From contig CM065297.1 of NCBI GenBank assembly GCA_032871835.1, positions 92,649,052 to 92,713,051 on the forward strand: 64,000 nucleotides of DNA, given 5' to 3'. Positions 28,401 to 37,016 of this stretch are shown one piece after another (position 1 is the stretch's first letter; each line of letters opens with the position of its first letter). The notes beneath the pieces were generated by a model. It saw only the letters and a program-made list of their open reading frames with translations. It was not told the origin of the DNA and did not search any database. The DNA comes from Dipteronia dyeriana. Its lineage: Eukaryota > Streptophyta > Magnoliopsida > Sapindales > Sapindaceae. The translations under genes were made by a program, and so were the position numbers.

Positions 28401-31400
28401 TTCAGTTTTCAGACGCAAAATCAAACGAGGCCTAGGTTAGAATTCTAGCTATTCTGCTTAGGCCCCCCGGAAGGAGGCCTTCTTCGCCTTCCACCTAAGC
28501 TGCGCAGGAAAAGCCCAAAGCCAATCCCGGGGACAATGAAGCTTCATTGAGTCGTTCTGTCCAGTTGCAGGTAGTCCGCATCTTCACAGACATGTCTATT
28601 TCACCAAGCCTCTCTCCGAGACAGTATAAATATCCTCCCAAACTGATTCTCTTACCAATGTTGAATTTAATTATAGTATAAAAGTCATGAAAATCCTTTC
28701 ATGACACTTTTAGAATCCCAATCATTATGTTTTAGACCATATTTACTCTTTATAATCTTACACCAAGAGGACCCTTGTTCCATCAGAAACCTCCACAACC
28801 ACTTATCAACCAACTCCACATTCCGTGTAGAAATATTACCTATACCAAGTACCAACCCTTTTTCTCTAGATCTAACAACAATTTTCCAACCAACTAAATG
28901 GTTTTTCTTCCTTTCACCAACACTTTTGTATTAAAGACCTCTCATCATCTTCTCAGTTCTTTTGGCCACGTTTATTGGAACTCTAAAAAAATTGAGATAA
29001 TTAGTTGGTTAACTAGATAAAACTGATTGAGGAAGTGCAAGTCTTCCTCTGGAGAAAAAGGCTGTCTAACACCCTTCCAGTCTTTTTCCAATCCTTTTCA
29101 CTACCAGAAACTAAACATTAGTGATTCTTTTTGCCATACCATCAGTCCATCATCTCATCAAACAATTTAGCAAACACCTCCAGCTAAGTCGTTTTGAATC
29201 ACATCCCGACTATTTTGTAAAAAAAAAAAAAGAAGCAGCCATATTAATGTCATTCAGACCCACCCTCTGTCAGTGGCCTTCCAACCAAGCAGCTTTATCC
29301 CTATGAATGACCTCCCTCTGTTAATGTCATTCCTTTGCTTGTTCCTGAAGTTTTCAACCTGCCGGAAGCTGCAGTCTCCATAGAGGATGCTGCTCGTTGC
29401 TTTTGTTTGTACAAAGAGCTGGGGATACAATGTGTCGCTTATCACTGCATTGTCCATTTACAAGTGAAGTTGAAGGCGGGAATCTGAGGAATTCACTGCA
29501 TAACTATTTTTTCTCCATTGCTTGTAACTTTCTGGATTCTTTTTAGAATTTCTTTTTTAGATTTTAGGTTGTGATTTTGATTGTTCATTCAATTCTATAA
29601 ACTTGGTTGCGCCAATTTTGGCTTTTTTTCTTAATGATTTTAGCTTTTATGTCTCACTGTAGTTGCTTGCCATTGTCAATAGGTGGTAATTATGTTTACC
29701 CTTGTCCCTTGCTTTTAAAAGAATCTATATGATATAGTCATGTTGATACTCTTTGGCAGATCTCTCAAGTTTGTTTGTATTATTTGCAGATCTCTGAACA
29801 CACAATCTCTAGGATTCCATTTCTTGCACATGAAACGAATCGGCATGAACAAGATGTATGCAAATTCTTCTTACAGAAATGTAATTCATTAAAATTTGTT
29901 CTTTGTAAATTCTTTGATTTGACCTGACTTCCATTAGACTGTTCTCTTTTAGATCACAGAGAGGTGTATCAGTCAAACAGGGACAACATTGCAGGATGTC
30001 ATACGCAATTGGATTGGAAAGTTGAACAATAGAGAAATCGGTAAGTTTATGACAAATCCTGAGCTTTAGCTGTGTTGTTGAAGAAGAAATTTCACTGACT
30101 TCATGTTTTAACTCGAATTTCATGTTGCCTCCTTTCAAACTTCAACCCTTCATCTCTCTCTTCAATTCCCTCACTTCTCTTTCTTCACACCCTAGTGTTA
30201 TGTATAGGCACCCAATTCAAATTGAAAACTAAATCACTTAATTAAGAAAGATAAATCACAAGGAAATCATAAATGGAAAGAAATTTCTCATTAAAACCCA
30301 TAAAGCTATAAATCCCTAAAAATATAAAATTCTCAGTCTCCATAACTGTGAAATCCTACTTTTATTAATCATGCTTTGATATATCTGATTTTTTCAATAT
30401 CATAACTACTTGACCTTGCTCTCGTAGTGATGATTTGTCATTCATTTATCATAACAAGTTAATTTCTTCTTTAGTGTTTCCTAGGGCTGGCAGTTTGGGT
30501 TGACAGGTCTGGTTTGGCCAAACCTGAAACAACCTGTTTGCTGTTTCCTTCCCCTTCCATGGAATCAGTTTCTTAAGGCTTAAATAAATTATTCTACCTG
30601 TCAGTTGAAGTATAGGTACTACTTATAGGGTGGGCCCTCTAAACTTGTGTTAAATCAAATTCATTAATATTGATGCAGCAAAAAGTGAACATGTGAAGAG
30701 CAGTTAGACGAGAAAATCAAATTCTAGAGAAACTAGTTAAGGGAAGATAACTAGGAAGCAGCAACAAGTTGGAACCCTCAACTGGTCTCCAACACTATTA
30801 GCCTCAAAGCATTTGCCAAATTCAATGATATCTCTCATCTTGTTCTCATCTTGTTCTATTATTAAATATATATATACTTTCTCTTAAGCAAACGCACTTG
30901 CAGTCAGAAGAACAACCGAGTGTAGTCTGGTTTGTAGCGGTAACCTCAAATTATTGGCAAAGAAGAATATTTAATGCCTCAACTAATCTATTGACACCCT
31001 AATATTTCACCATTTGAACCTATTCTTCTTTTGGTATTACCTAGTGTAGGCTGATTTGTGGCAGTATCATTAACATATCTTTGTAACATATTGAGACTCC
31101 TGTCCTTGGCACAAATCATTTTGCAGATCGATCAAGGATGCCACTGAATCATGCTGAACTGATTACTGCTGGGACGCATTTTTGCAAGTAAGTTTCATTT
31201 TGTTTCAAAGAACTTTTGGTAGATTGATCAAATTTTCACCTGCTCTGACAAGCTCAATCCCTTTGATTGTAATGTTACTTTCTAGGGCTACACCGAAAGC
31301 CCTATTTCTATATATTTCTAATTCAGCATTAGGACAGGTGCATCTTTTGTTTTAAAATTTCCCCCATTCCATATCAAGCACATATTGTTTACTTCTAGGT

Positions 31401-34400
31401 TGTATTCTTGTTGCTGGGGCTTGACCCCAAAGTTTGAATTTCTCATTGACCATGGCTTATATATTTATACTTTGAAAATATCTTCAACTACATATACAAT
31501 CTCCCTCGATATCCCGAGGGTGGTCCTCATCAAGCTTAGCCTGTGACACTGGGGAGCACTATCATTTTCTGGTTTTTTACTTGCATCTGATAGATAGAAG
31601 AATCTATCAATCGTATCAAGGAAAAAAATAAAGCTATGGTCTTTTCCTTACAGTCAGAAAATGGAGTATAATTGACTTTGCAAGAAGTGGTAGATAAACA
31701 GAATATCTTTCTCAGTATCTTAGAATTAAGGGAGAATTGTAAATAACTCCCTGACCTTTGATCAAATGCCAAATCAAACCCTCTAGTTTGAACAATCAGG
31801 AAAAAAACCCTACAATTAGTTGTCGGTTAGTTGACCATTAGTTTGATTTTATTTAAAACAAATATGACAATTTAAATCCTTTAAATAAACCGAATAAAAA
31901 AAAAGAACATATAATAAAAAATATACTAATAATAAAAAATTAATTTCTTAAAATAATAATTTTTATATCACAAATAAAAAATGTAAAATAAAATCTATAA
32001 ATTAAAAAAAAAAACAAATAAATAAGTAAATTTCCTCTTCAATCATCATTAATAACATCAATTAAAGAAAAAATAAATAAAAGTAAACAATTTTTTTTTT
32101 CGAGATCTATAAACTTAGATCTTCATCTTCTTCTTTGTCAATTGCCATCAACATTTTCTTAGTTTGATAAAATGCTAAATCAAACCCTCTAGTTTGAACA
32201 ATCAGGAAAAAAAACCCTACCATTAGTTGTCGGTTAGTTGACCATTAGTTTGATTTTATTTAAAACAAATATGACAATTTAAATCCTTTAAATAAACCGA
32301 ATAAAAAAAAAGAACATATAATAAAAAATATACTCATAATAAAAAATTAATTTCTTAAAATAATAATTTTTATATCACAAATAAAAAATGTAAAATAAAA
32401 TCTATATATTAAAAAAAAACAAATAAATAAGTAAATTTCCTCTTCAATCATCATTAATAACATCAATTAAAGAAAAAATAAATAAAAGTAAACAATTTTT
32501 TTTTTCGAGATCTAGAAACTTAGATCTTCATCTTCTTCTTTGTCAATTGCCATCAACATTTTCTTCCTTCAAATTCATCATCATCAATCAAAACAAAACA
32601 AAAAAAAATATCAAAGAAAACAATAATAAAAATAAAAATAGAAATAAAGTATTGTAGAGCATTGGTTGTCTTCATGAAGATCTGGGCAGGAGAAAAAAAT
32701 AATTCAATTCACCAAAAAAAAAGAGAGAAAGACTTGGATTATAAAAGAATTGTTTAAGTTTACCATATACAGACATTTTCCATCCTTCACAGTTCACACA
32801 TCATTTTATAGCGTTACCACTCTCTCCCTTTCAATCAACAACAAAGAGTGTTTTTGCTTTCAGAGATCTGGTTTTGGGAACCCAAATCTTGCGTCTCGTA
32901 GACAGAGCATCATTTTCTTAAGAAAAAATCCCATCGAAAAAAAATCTAAGTGGGTGTTTCTGGGGAGAAATTAGAAGATCTGGCGAGGTGAAAAATGGTA
33001 GATCCATGAGAGGATCAAGAGAGGTTAGATGGATCCCGGTCTCCATCTGACGCTAGCACCATCCGCCGGTGATGGGGACCAGCCTTCCCCCAGCCTCCCT
33101 GCTCAACAATAGAGGGAGTTTTGTTGTGACCCACCCCATTTCTGGTTCCAGACCAGATCTGATCCATTTTATTTTCATCAACCAAATAATAATTATTTTT
33201 TCTTTGAAGATATCAACCAACTAATATTTGATATTAAATATTTCTTCTTCTTTTTTTCATTTCTTTTTTTTAGTTCAATTATAAAACAAATCTCTTAAAT
33301 AATCATATTTCATTATATTTAAGTAAGGTCAACTAACAGTCAATCAATGGTAGGGGTTTTTTTGCTGATTGTTCAAACCAGAGGGTTTGATTTGGCATTT
33401 GATTAGAAGTCAGGGGGTTATTTAATATTCTCCCTACAATTAAAGATTTGGTTACATTCTGTAATGGCTGAACGTTATGAGTTTGGAAGATTATGCAGCC
33501 TGACTGGCTGGCAATCAGAAGTTTGTGAGACAATAATTTTATTGATTGCCGGCCACTGATACGGTATCCTCTTAGTTCCCTAACAAATGGCATTCTTTAT
33601 TGGTATATTGGAATTAGTATGCAAATTTAGTTTCCTTCTGTACTGATGGAACTGGTGGGTATAATATATTTCAAGCAAGAAATGGTTATTTGTCGTAAAC
33701 TTAAAGTCTAGATGTATTAGGTATTTGGGTTCATGAAATTCTGTCAGTCCAATGGCAATCTTTTACTTGTATAATGTTTCTGGCCAGTCAGATGGGTTTT
33801 CTTTCTGTTCAATGATACCTAATTCTTTTGACATGTACTTCTTGTGAAATGCTAAAAAATGCTTGTCATCTATATTTTGAATGCAGCGAGTGTTATGACA
33901 AATTGGTATCATTCCTCTTGTACTGGTTCCGAATCGCAATGCCCAAATTTGTAAGTACCTCCTACTTCAAACATCAAATGTTGACATTCAGATCTAGATA
34001 TGATTCGGTGGCTTTATCCATTGACACTTTGCATGATCTTTCATAACTTGATAGTTTGGTATTTTTATGCTGTACTATATTTTCTGTCATGCCCATTTCT
34101 CTCATTATAGTTTCAGCACTTGCCTATAAAAAAAATTATTATCAAAGAGTTTGAATTGCGTAAATTATATATTTATTCGTGGGGGCTTTTCATCTGATTA
34201 AAGAAATGTACAAGTTCCAAAGACTTAGGAAGCAAATGGGCAGTAAAGCTAACGTGGTATTTTTAAGAGAAGCAATTCCACTCAACCTATCTGAGGTAAA
34301 CGGAAACAACTTTTCCAAAAATTGATGACTGTTAGTCAAATTTGGTCAAAGTTAACAGCTGGAAGTGTATTTTTTGTCCTTGCATCCCTCATTTTACGGG

Positions 34401-35391
34401 AGTTTACATTAAAACACCCTGATAATAGGTGAAATTGCACTTAACATATGAAAACGGTTTATTAAACAAAGTGACCCTCTGAACCATTAACTATCAGTCA
34501 CTGGCTGTTGAGACAAGGTGGTCCTTTTTGTAGGTGATTTTAAATAAATGAATGAAAAATAGGTTGTCTAGTAAAAATAATACTAATAAAAAAAACGAAA
34601 ATAGATATCCCGTAAGACCAAATCTCTTCCAAATGGAGGTTGGTGCGATCTCCAAATGTTGTGCAATCTTTACCGCACCTGCTCCAACAGTGAAGCCCCT
34701 TCCACTGTAGATGGAGTTCTTTATTTATTTATTTATTTTCTATTTTTATTTCTTGTTTTGGTTCGTAATTATTTTTTCCTTGGTATTTCTGGTGATGTTT
34801 ATGTTGGTTGGATGGTTTGAATGGTGTCTTACAGAAGGTTTGGGAAAAAAAAAACGTGAGGGTGATTGATTGTGAAGGGAATGAGAATGGAGGTATGAAA
34901 TAGTAGAATTTGGATTGTGAAGGGGAGATTAGAGGTCTATTGGATCAAGTAGGTTTAGGCAAGCCTCTTCTCCTACAAAACAAAAGCCATGGTGTATAAC
35001 TGTCAAACCCTAATGATAGGGGAGGTAATCCTCAATTTGCGAAAATGTTGTTTAAGCTTGTAAATAAGCCAAGCTCGTGCAGGTAGTTACTTCATTTCAT
35101 TTTAAGAAACAAACATATGATTGAACGAATTGACCATGGCATCAACCCGTTGTTTATGGGAAAAAGAAGTCGTTAAATAGCATTGAATATCCATAAGTTG
35201 AAAAAACCTTGCTCATTGGAATAAATCTAAGCAGTTCCAAATTTTTGTCCTGTTAGCTTTTACCAGCGGATGCAAGGGAAAGAGACGATTGCTGGTATGG
35301 ATATGCATGTCGGACACAGCATCACAATGAAGAACACGCTCGTAAAAGAAATCATGTTTGTCGCCCATCTAGGGGAGGTGGTAGTACTTAG
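4420..35391 (+). CDS. CHFR: CHFR-type E3 ubiquitin ligase (FHA-like + RING + Cys-rich + PBZ-like), 15 exons
   Basis: Exons: 4420-4483, 5344-5494, 6592-6689, 7694-7755, 7863-7954, 8056-8179, 10708-10794, 11876-11969, 12212-12319, 25963-26063, 29790-29855, 29953-30040, 31127-31187, 33887-33950, 35257-35391. All junctions are GT-AG, phases agree and the frame closes at 464 aa. Residues about 18-120 form a degenerate FHA domain ([24 protein letters not shown]). Residues 135-179 form a C3HC4 RING (CCIC, PCLH, CNGC, CPNC), which in this family recruits E2. Residues 254-302 hold paired CxxC motifs (CPQC, CQAC, CLGC). The C-terminus has a PBZ-like poly(ADP-ribose)-binding finger: C432, C438, H447, H453. 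Animal CHFR is a mitotic checkpoint ubiquitin ligase; the plant role is inferred from homology only. The architecture is complete. The span is unusual because introns 9, 10 and 13 are swollen by insertions. Confidence 0.95.
6860..7160. repeat. GAGGCGG-type repeat remnants in intron 3
   Basis: Two short blocks rich in GCCTCAA and GAGGCGGT (about 6873-6945 and 7105-7135) sit in intron 3. The second, AATGTTTTAAAATGTGCAAGGCGG, resembles the left end of the hAT-type element at 8581. They are likely ends of related degraded elements, but no target duplication was found. The rest of introns 2 and 3 shows nothing recognisable. Confidence 0.4.
8573..9369. mobile_element. hAT-type MITE with 8-bp target duplication in intron 6
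   Basis: GTTGTAAC at 8573-8580 is repeated at 9362-9369. The element between (8581-9361) begins CAAGGTTTTGAAAG and ends with the reverse complement of CATGGCTTTAAAAATC, a short imperfect TIR. Both features fit a hAT element. Both ends are rich in CCTCGAGGCG palindromes, with GAGGCG and its complement repeated through the last 150 bp. No transposase is present. Confidence 0.8.
9310..9751. repeat. 221-bp tandem duplication at the right end of the hAT MITE
   Basis: 9310-9530 and 9531-9751 are almost identical; two substitutions are visible near the start (AAGGCAT/AAGCCAT and ATGAT/ACGAT). The unit contains the last 52 bp of the MITE, its right target duplication and about 170 bp of flanking intron. 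The near-identity points to a recent duplication. Confidence 0.9.
9820..10380. repeat. Short tandem duplication and a probable TIR element in intron 6
   Basis: A 46-bp unit beginning GGTCATGGGTTTAAATC is duplicated at about 9872-9962. The preceding bases (TTTGGTTCCAACCAAGAGG with GGGTTTAAATC) resemble a tRNA-derived SINE head. The second copy runs into CCTGTTTGACATGCATG (about 9942), and CCAAACAAAGG (about 10360-10370) lies downstream as a rough inverted counterpart around an AT-rich core. That suggests a 430-bp MITE, but the target duplication is unclear. Confidence 0.4.
10860..11002. repeat. 45-bp direct repeat with coding-like composition in intron 7
   Basis: The unit AGTGTTCCCTAACATGACTG...TATGATGG occurs near 10881 and again near 10956. 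The first copy lies in an open stretch from ATG 10864 to a TAA near 10965 that could encode about 33 residues with GFPSLNYDG and GMPFSNSS. No family was recognised. The rest of intron 7 (to 11875) is AT-rich and unremarkable. Confidence 0.45.
12830..13390 (-). mobile_element. Probable LTR or 3' part of a Ty3/gypsy element
   Basis: Read on the minus strand, this block follows directly on gypsy integrase sequence. It carries a TATA-like CTATAAATAG (about 13345), a CT-rich leader and mixed composition typical of an LTR. A second TATA-like TTCTATAAATAG lies near 12895 on the same strand. The outer boundary and a matching 5' LTR were not found, so its identity as an LTR is inferred from position. 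Confidence 0.45.
13390..13770 (-). pseudogene. Ty3/gypsy integrase fragment
   Basis: On the minus strand 13600-13760 reads [14 protein letters not shown] and AEYVKTFLV, the zinc-binding and linker region of plant gypsy integrases, before a stop where the family has a cysteine. Further down (about 13400-13520) the strand reads [18 protein letters not shown], the integrase core block around the second catalytic Asp (family pattern ..SDNGxQF). Residues between and after are missing or frame-disrupted. It borders the mitochondrial-like tract, and plant mitochondrial genomes often carry such fragments. Whether it arrived with that tract or was already in the intron is not resolved. Confidence 0.8.
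15390..15611 (-). pseudogene. Plant mobile domain (aminotransferase-like) fragment
   Basis: The minus strand encodes [20 protein letters not shown] followed by [15 protein letters not shown]. This matches the C-terminal block of the MAIN/MAIL-type plant mobile domain found in transposon-linked nuclear genes (family pattern ..VEWH.PDRVLRQFG..Q.IP). Only about 60 residues are left and the rest of the gene is absent. Its presence inside the mitochondrial-like tract suggests nuclear DNA that had earlier moved into the mitochondrial genome. Confidence 0.6.
16223..16291 (+). repeat. 69-bp exact inverted repeat, copy 1
   Basis: This 69-bp segment (from AGAAGTCAAGGAAGG to GTGCCCGATCT) is the reverse complement of 17653-17721. 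Dispersed repeats of this size are common in angiosperm mitochondrial genomes, where they recombine at low frequency. Confidence 0.9.
16895..16917 (-). ncRNA. Partial group II intron domain V-like hairpin
   Basis: On the minus strand the sequence GAGCCGTACGAGGCGGCTCA matches the 5' half and loop of organellar group II intron domain V. The expected closing GTACGGTTC is replaced by TCTAGGAC, so the motif is truncated or diverged. The surrounding minus-strand open frame (16778-16987) is arginine-rich and unassigned. This is a weak but organelle-specific sign. Confidence 0.35.
17372..17409. repeat. 19-bp tandem duplication
   Basis: TTTTCTTCAACCGGTCATA is present twice head to tail (17372-17390 and 17391-17409) within the mitochondrial-like tract. 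Confidence 0.85.
17653..17721 (-). repeat. 69-bp exact inverted repeat, copy 2
   Basis: Reverse complement of 16223-16291. The two copies are 1.36 kb apart in inverted orientation. Confidence 0.9.
22451..23100. repeat. Intron 9 segment with a 47-bp tandem repeat and retroelement-like sequence
   Basis: GGTTAAGATCAGAAGTGATG...GGGTT is duplicated at 22942-22988 and 22989-23035. The preceding part (22500-22750) has repeated TTCTACACCTA/TCTAGATTA words that look like LTR sequence, but no LTR ends or coding domain could be identified. Confidence 0.4.
23390..24060 (+). pseudogene. LINE reverse transcriptase C-terminal relic (+ strand)
   Basis: A broken frame reads [16 protein letters not shown] near 23507, the conserved C-terminal block of plant L1-type LINEs (pattern VNT.DLIQ.R.P...LSP.WCVMC). 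Further on it reads [19 protein letters not shown] (about 23860-23920), the usual end of such ORFs. Stops and frameshifts interrupt it. The same two blocks occur on the opposite strand at 26760-27215, so these are two copies of related elements. Confidence 0.65.
24212..25828. mobile_element. PIF/Harbinger-like TIR element swollen by an AT microsatellite
   Basis: The left end GTGGTGTTTGGTT (24215) and right end ...AACCAAACACCAC (25825) are inverted repeats, extended inward by GGAATGG / CCATTCC words. They are flanked by a 3-bp direct repeat CTT (24212-24214 and 25826-25828), the target-duplication length typical of PIF/Harbinger. The core from about 24440 to 25620 is almost pure AT microsatellite, made of ATATATA, ATTATT and TAATATTAATAT units with several longer duplicated blocks such as TACTTTTATATTTTCTAATT. 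No transposase is present. Open frames over it are repeat artefacts. Confidence 0.7.
27592..28625 (-). pseudogene. rrn23: Plastid 23S rRNA gene fragment (NUPT), interrupted by a TIR element
   Basis: Minus-strand sequence matches plastid 23S rRNA as known from angiosperms. One part (28625-28433) includes GAGAGAGGCTTGGTGAAATA, GGCGAAGAAGGCC and AGCTAGAATTCTAACC. The other (27694-27592) includes GTCAGGACCTACGGGCC, AGACAGTTTCTATGGGG and GGTTTCCTCGGTCC. The two parts are continuous in the source gene apart from a small internal deletion and point changes. They are separated here by an inserted element. The fragment covers only about 0.3 kb of the rRNA, so it is non-functional plastid DNA transferred to the nucleus. 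Confidence 0.9.
27692..28435. mobile_element. TIR element (MITE) inserted in the plastid 23S fragment
   Basis: The element at 27695-28432 begins GGCCCTGTTTGATTTT and ends AAAATCAAACGAGGCC, an inverted repeat of about 16 bp with two or three mismatches. It is flanked by the 3-bp direct repeat TAG (27692-27694, 28433-28435). Removing it joins the two 23S pieces at ...GACACTAGGTTAG..., so the insertion site is defined independently of the TIRs. Three-bp duplications are usual for PIF/Harbinger elements. The AT-rich interior has no open frame. Confidence 0.85.
28961..29789. other. Remainder of intron 10, no recognised feature
   Basis: AT-rich to mixed sequence. Reverse-strand open frame 29254-29457 and forward frame 29121-29306 have no recognisable family. 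The 29000-29100 stretch may be an upstream piece of the adjacent LINE, but no motif confirms it. Confidence 0.4.
31721..33443. mobile_element. Non-autonomous Mutator-like element in intron 13
   Basis: The left end GGGAGAATTGTAAATAAC (31730) matches the inverted right end (33434) over about 120 bp, including CAAATGCCAAATCAAACC and GGTTAGTTGACC or close variants. It is flanked by 9-bp direct repeats TAGAATTAA (31721-31729) and TACAATTAA (33435-33443), with one mismatch. Long TIRs and a 9-bp duplication fit a MULE. The interior contains a direct duplication of about 400 bp (about 31764-32160 and 32170-32575). No transposase is present. Confidence 0.8.
33951..35256. repeat. Intron 14 with diverged TIR-element sequences
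   Basis: Around 34300-34520 and 34990-35060 the sequence has GTCAAACCCTAATGATAG, GGGGAGGTAA and CTCAATTTGC blocks that resemble the arms of the foldback element at 1403-2925. The likely source is a diverged relative. Ends and target duplication could not be set. Confidence 0.35.
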
Positions 35392-36739
35392 TGTTGATGA
35401 ATGTAGGCCAAAGGATTACAATGGTCAAATTCTGTACTTAATCTCTACTCTTCAAATTGTGGTTATACTCGTTTGATTCATCAGATAACAATTCTACCTT
35501 GGTAAATAATCTTTGGGGTATTATTCATTTGGTCCCATGAGCCAGTCTCTCATCAACAAAAAGAAAAAAAGAAAAAAAAGAAAAAAAAAAGAATGAAAGC
35601 TTCTGAAGGGATTTCCAGATCTCTTCAAACAAAATAATTAAGAACAAAAAAAAACTCATGAAGAGATCAGAAACAATTGGTATGAGAGGCATTAGCTTCA
35701 GTTGGGGAACATTAAAGATTCGTATCATGGTCGTGGACGATTCAAAAGCAGCCAAGATTTTCAAAATGGATCTGAGGTCTCAACTTACATATTCTTCATG
35801 GCTTCGCTGATAGATCGAGCCTGAGATGTTAAGAAGCTGAGAGAGAACGGAATACTTCACAATGCACTGGGGAGTGAAGATGATGGAATTGGAAGGTTGA
35901 TGATGATCCAAATTGGATTATGTATCAATTTTGTTTTATTTGTTTTTTGTTTTTAATTTTTTTCGGCATATCAATGTTTAAAGATAAAAATACCTTTATA
36001 AGTGTTTAATTTGATTAATAATTAACTCACATAATGATGAAATTGAGTGGTTTTTAAAAATGTAGGGATCAATCCTGTGGAAAATGAATAAGTGAGTAAA
36101 AAATAGACGATTCAAACAAATGGGCAAAATGAGTAATACCCCATAATTATTTTTTCTTTTTTGCTTGAAAAATTCCAAGGACCATATACCCACAAGATGC
36201 TTAACAAAAGACCATAAGATACTTAAGTATATACAAATAATCATATTATTTATTTATCAATAGATGTAAAAATATAATTTTTAAAAAATTGTTTAGTTGT
36301 AGTTGTCAACGTGGTTCGCAAGTTAAACACAGCTGGTAAAAAATTAACTTTCCAGTTTCCACTATTTATAAAATTTATTACGGGAACAGCATCAACATTG
36401 CCTGAAGAACTTATAACCGGGTAGCAACGTTAACATTATTCATGATCTATTTCATTTGAGTTATGATAAATCAATTTAAATTTATAAATTAATTCATTTT
36501 AATATTTTAATCATTCATCTGTTTTTAATCTAAGGTTGTAAATGAATATGAATGTATTTTAACATTTGTAAATTTTACTTTTAATCCAAGAAAAGAAGGT
36601 TAATAAATACATAAAGAGAAATTATCGTATTATCTTACTTGAATATATGTACATATATATTAGAGATTTTATTTGAGAATCAACAAGTCTCGTTCTTGAG
36701 AGAGAAATAATTGAGTTTATTAGTGTCATGTTTGTTTTT
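35392..36739. other. Downstream intergenic region of the CHFR-like gene
   Basis: No gene found. Poly-A/GA low-complexity lies at 35560-35640. The 36063-36142 segment repeats (diverged) the sequence at 1185-1261. The polyadenylation site of the CHFR-like gene was not identified with confidence. Confidence 0.4.
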
Positions 36740-37016
36740 GAGATATCCAGGGCCGGCCCATAAAGGGAGCAAACTCATCCATTTACTAGGCCCTCAAATG
36801 GCCAAATCAATATTTTCTTATTTTGGGACTTTACTATTCAAGATTCAATCTGTTTAGAGCTCCACTCCTCTGTACCCAATATATTTAAAAAGGTTTAATC
36901 TCAAACATGTATTTTCTTCATCACATCAGATCCAATTAATATGTTTTTTCACATCTTAGTAAACATCATTAAATGGATGGAGCCTCAAAATATCTGGAGA
37001 CGACCCTGGAGATATC
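36740..37016. mobile_element. hAT MITE with perfect 8-bp target duplication
   Basis: GAGATATC at 36740-36747 recurs at 37009-37016. The 261-bp element between them starts CAGGGCCGGCCC and ends GAGACGACCCTG, whose reverse complement CAGGGTCGTCTC gives a 12-bp TIR with three mismatches. Size, TIR start and 8-bp duplication indicate a non-autonomous hAT element. Confidence 0.88.

Larger units (their letters stand above)
26490..28960 (-). pseudogene. LINE (L1-type) relic on the minus strand, split by a plastid insert
   Basis: On the minus strand 28930-28690 reads [24 protein letters not shown] and KIIKSKYGL, the region after the RT core in plant LINEs, and continues as [15 protein letters not shown] to about 28630. 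After the plastid-like block it resumes with [11 protein letters not shown] and [12 protein letters not shown] (about 27215-27125). It ends with [20 protein letters not shown] (about 26885-26810) and a T-rich tract near 26486-26496, which would be the poly(A) on the minus strand. Frameshifts and stops are frequent. The removed insert leaves roughly the spacing expected between these blocks. Confidence 0.7.
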
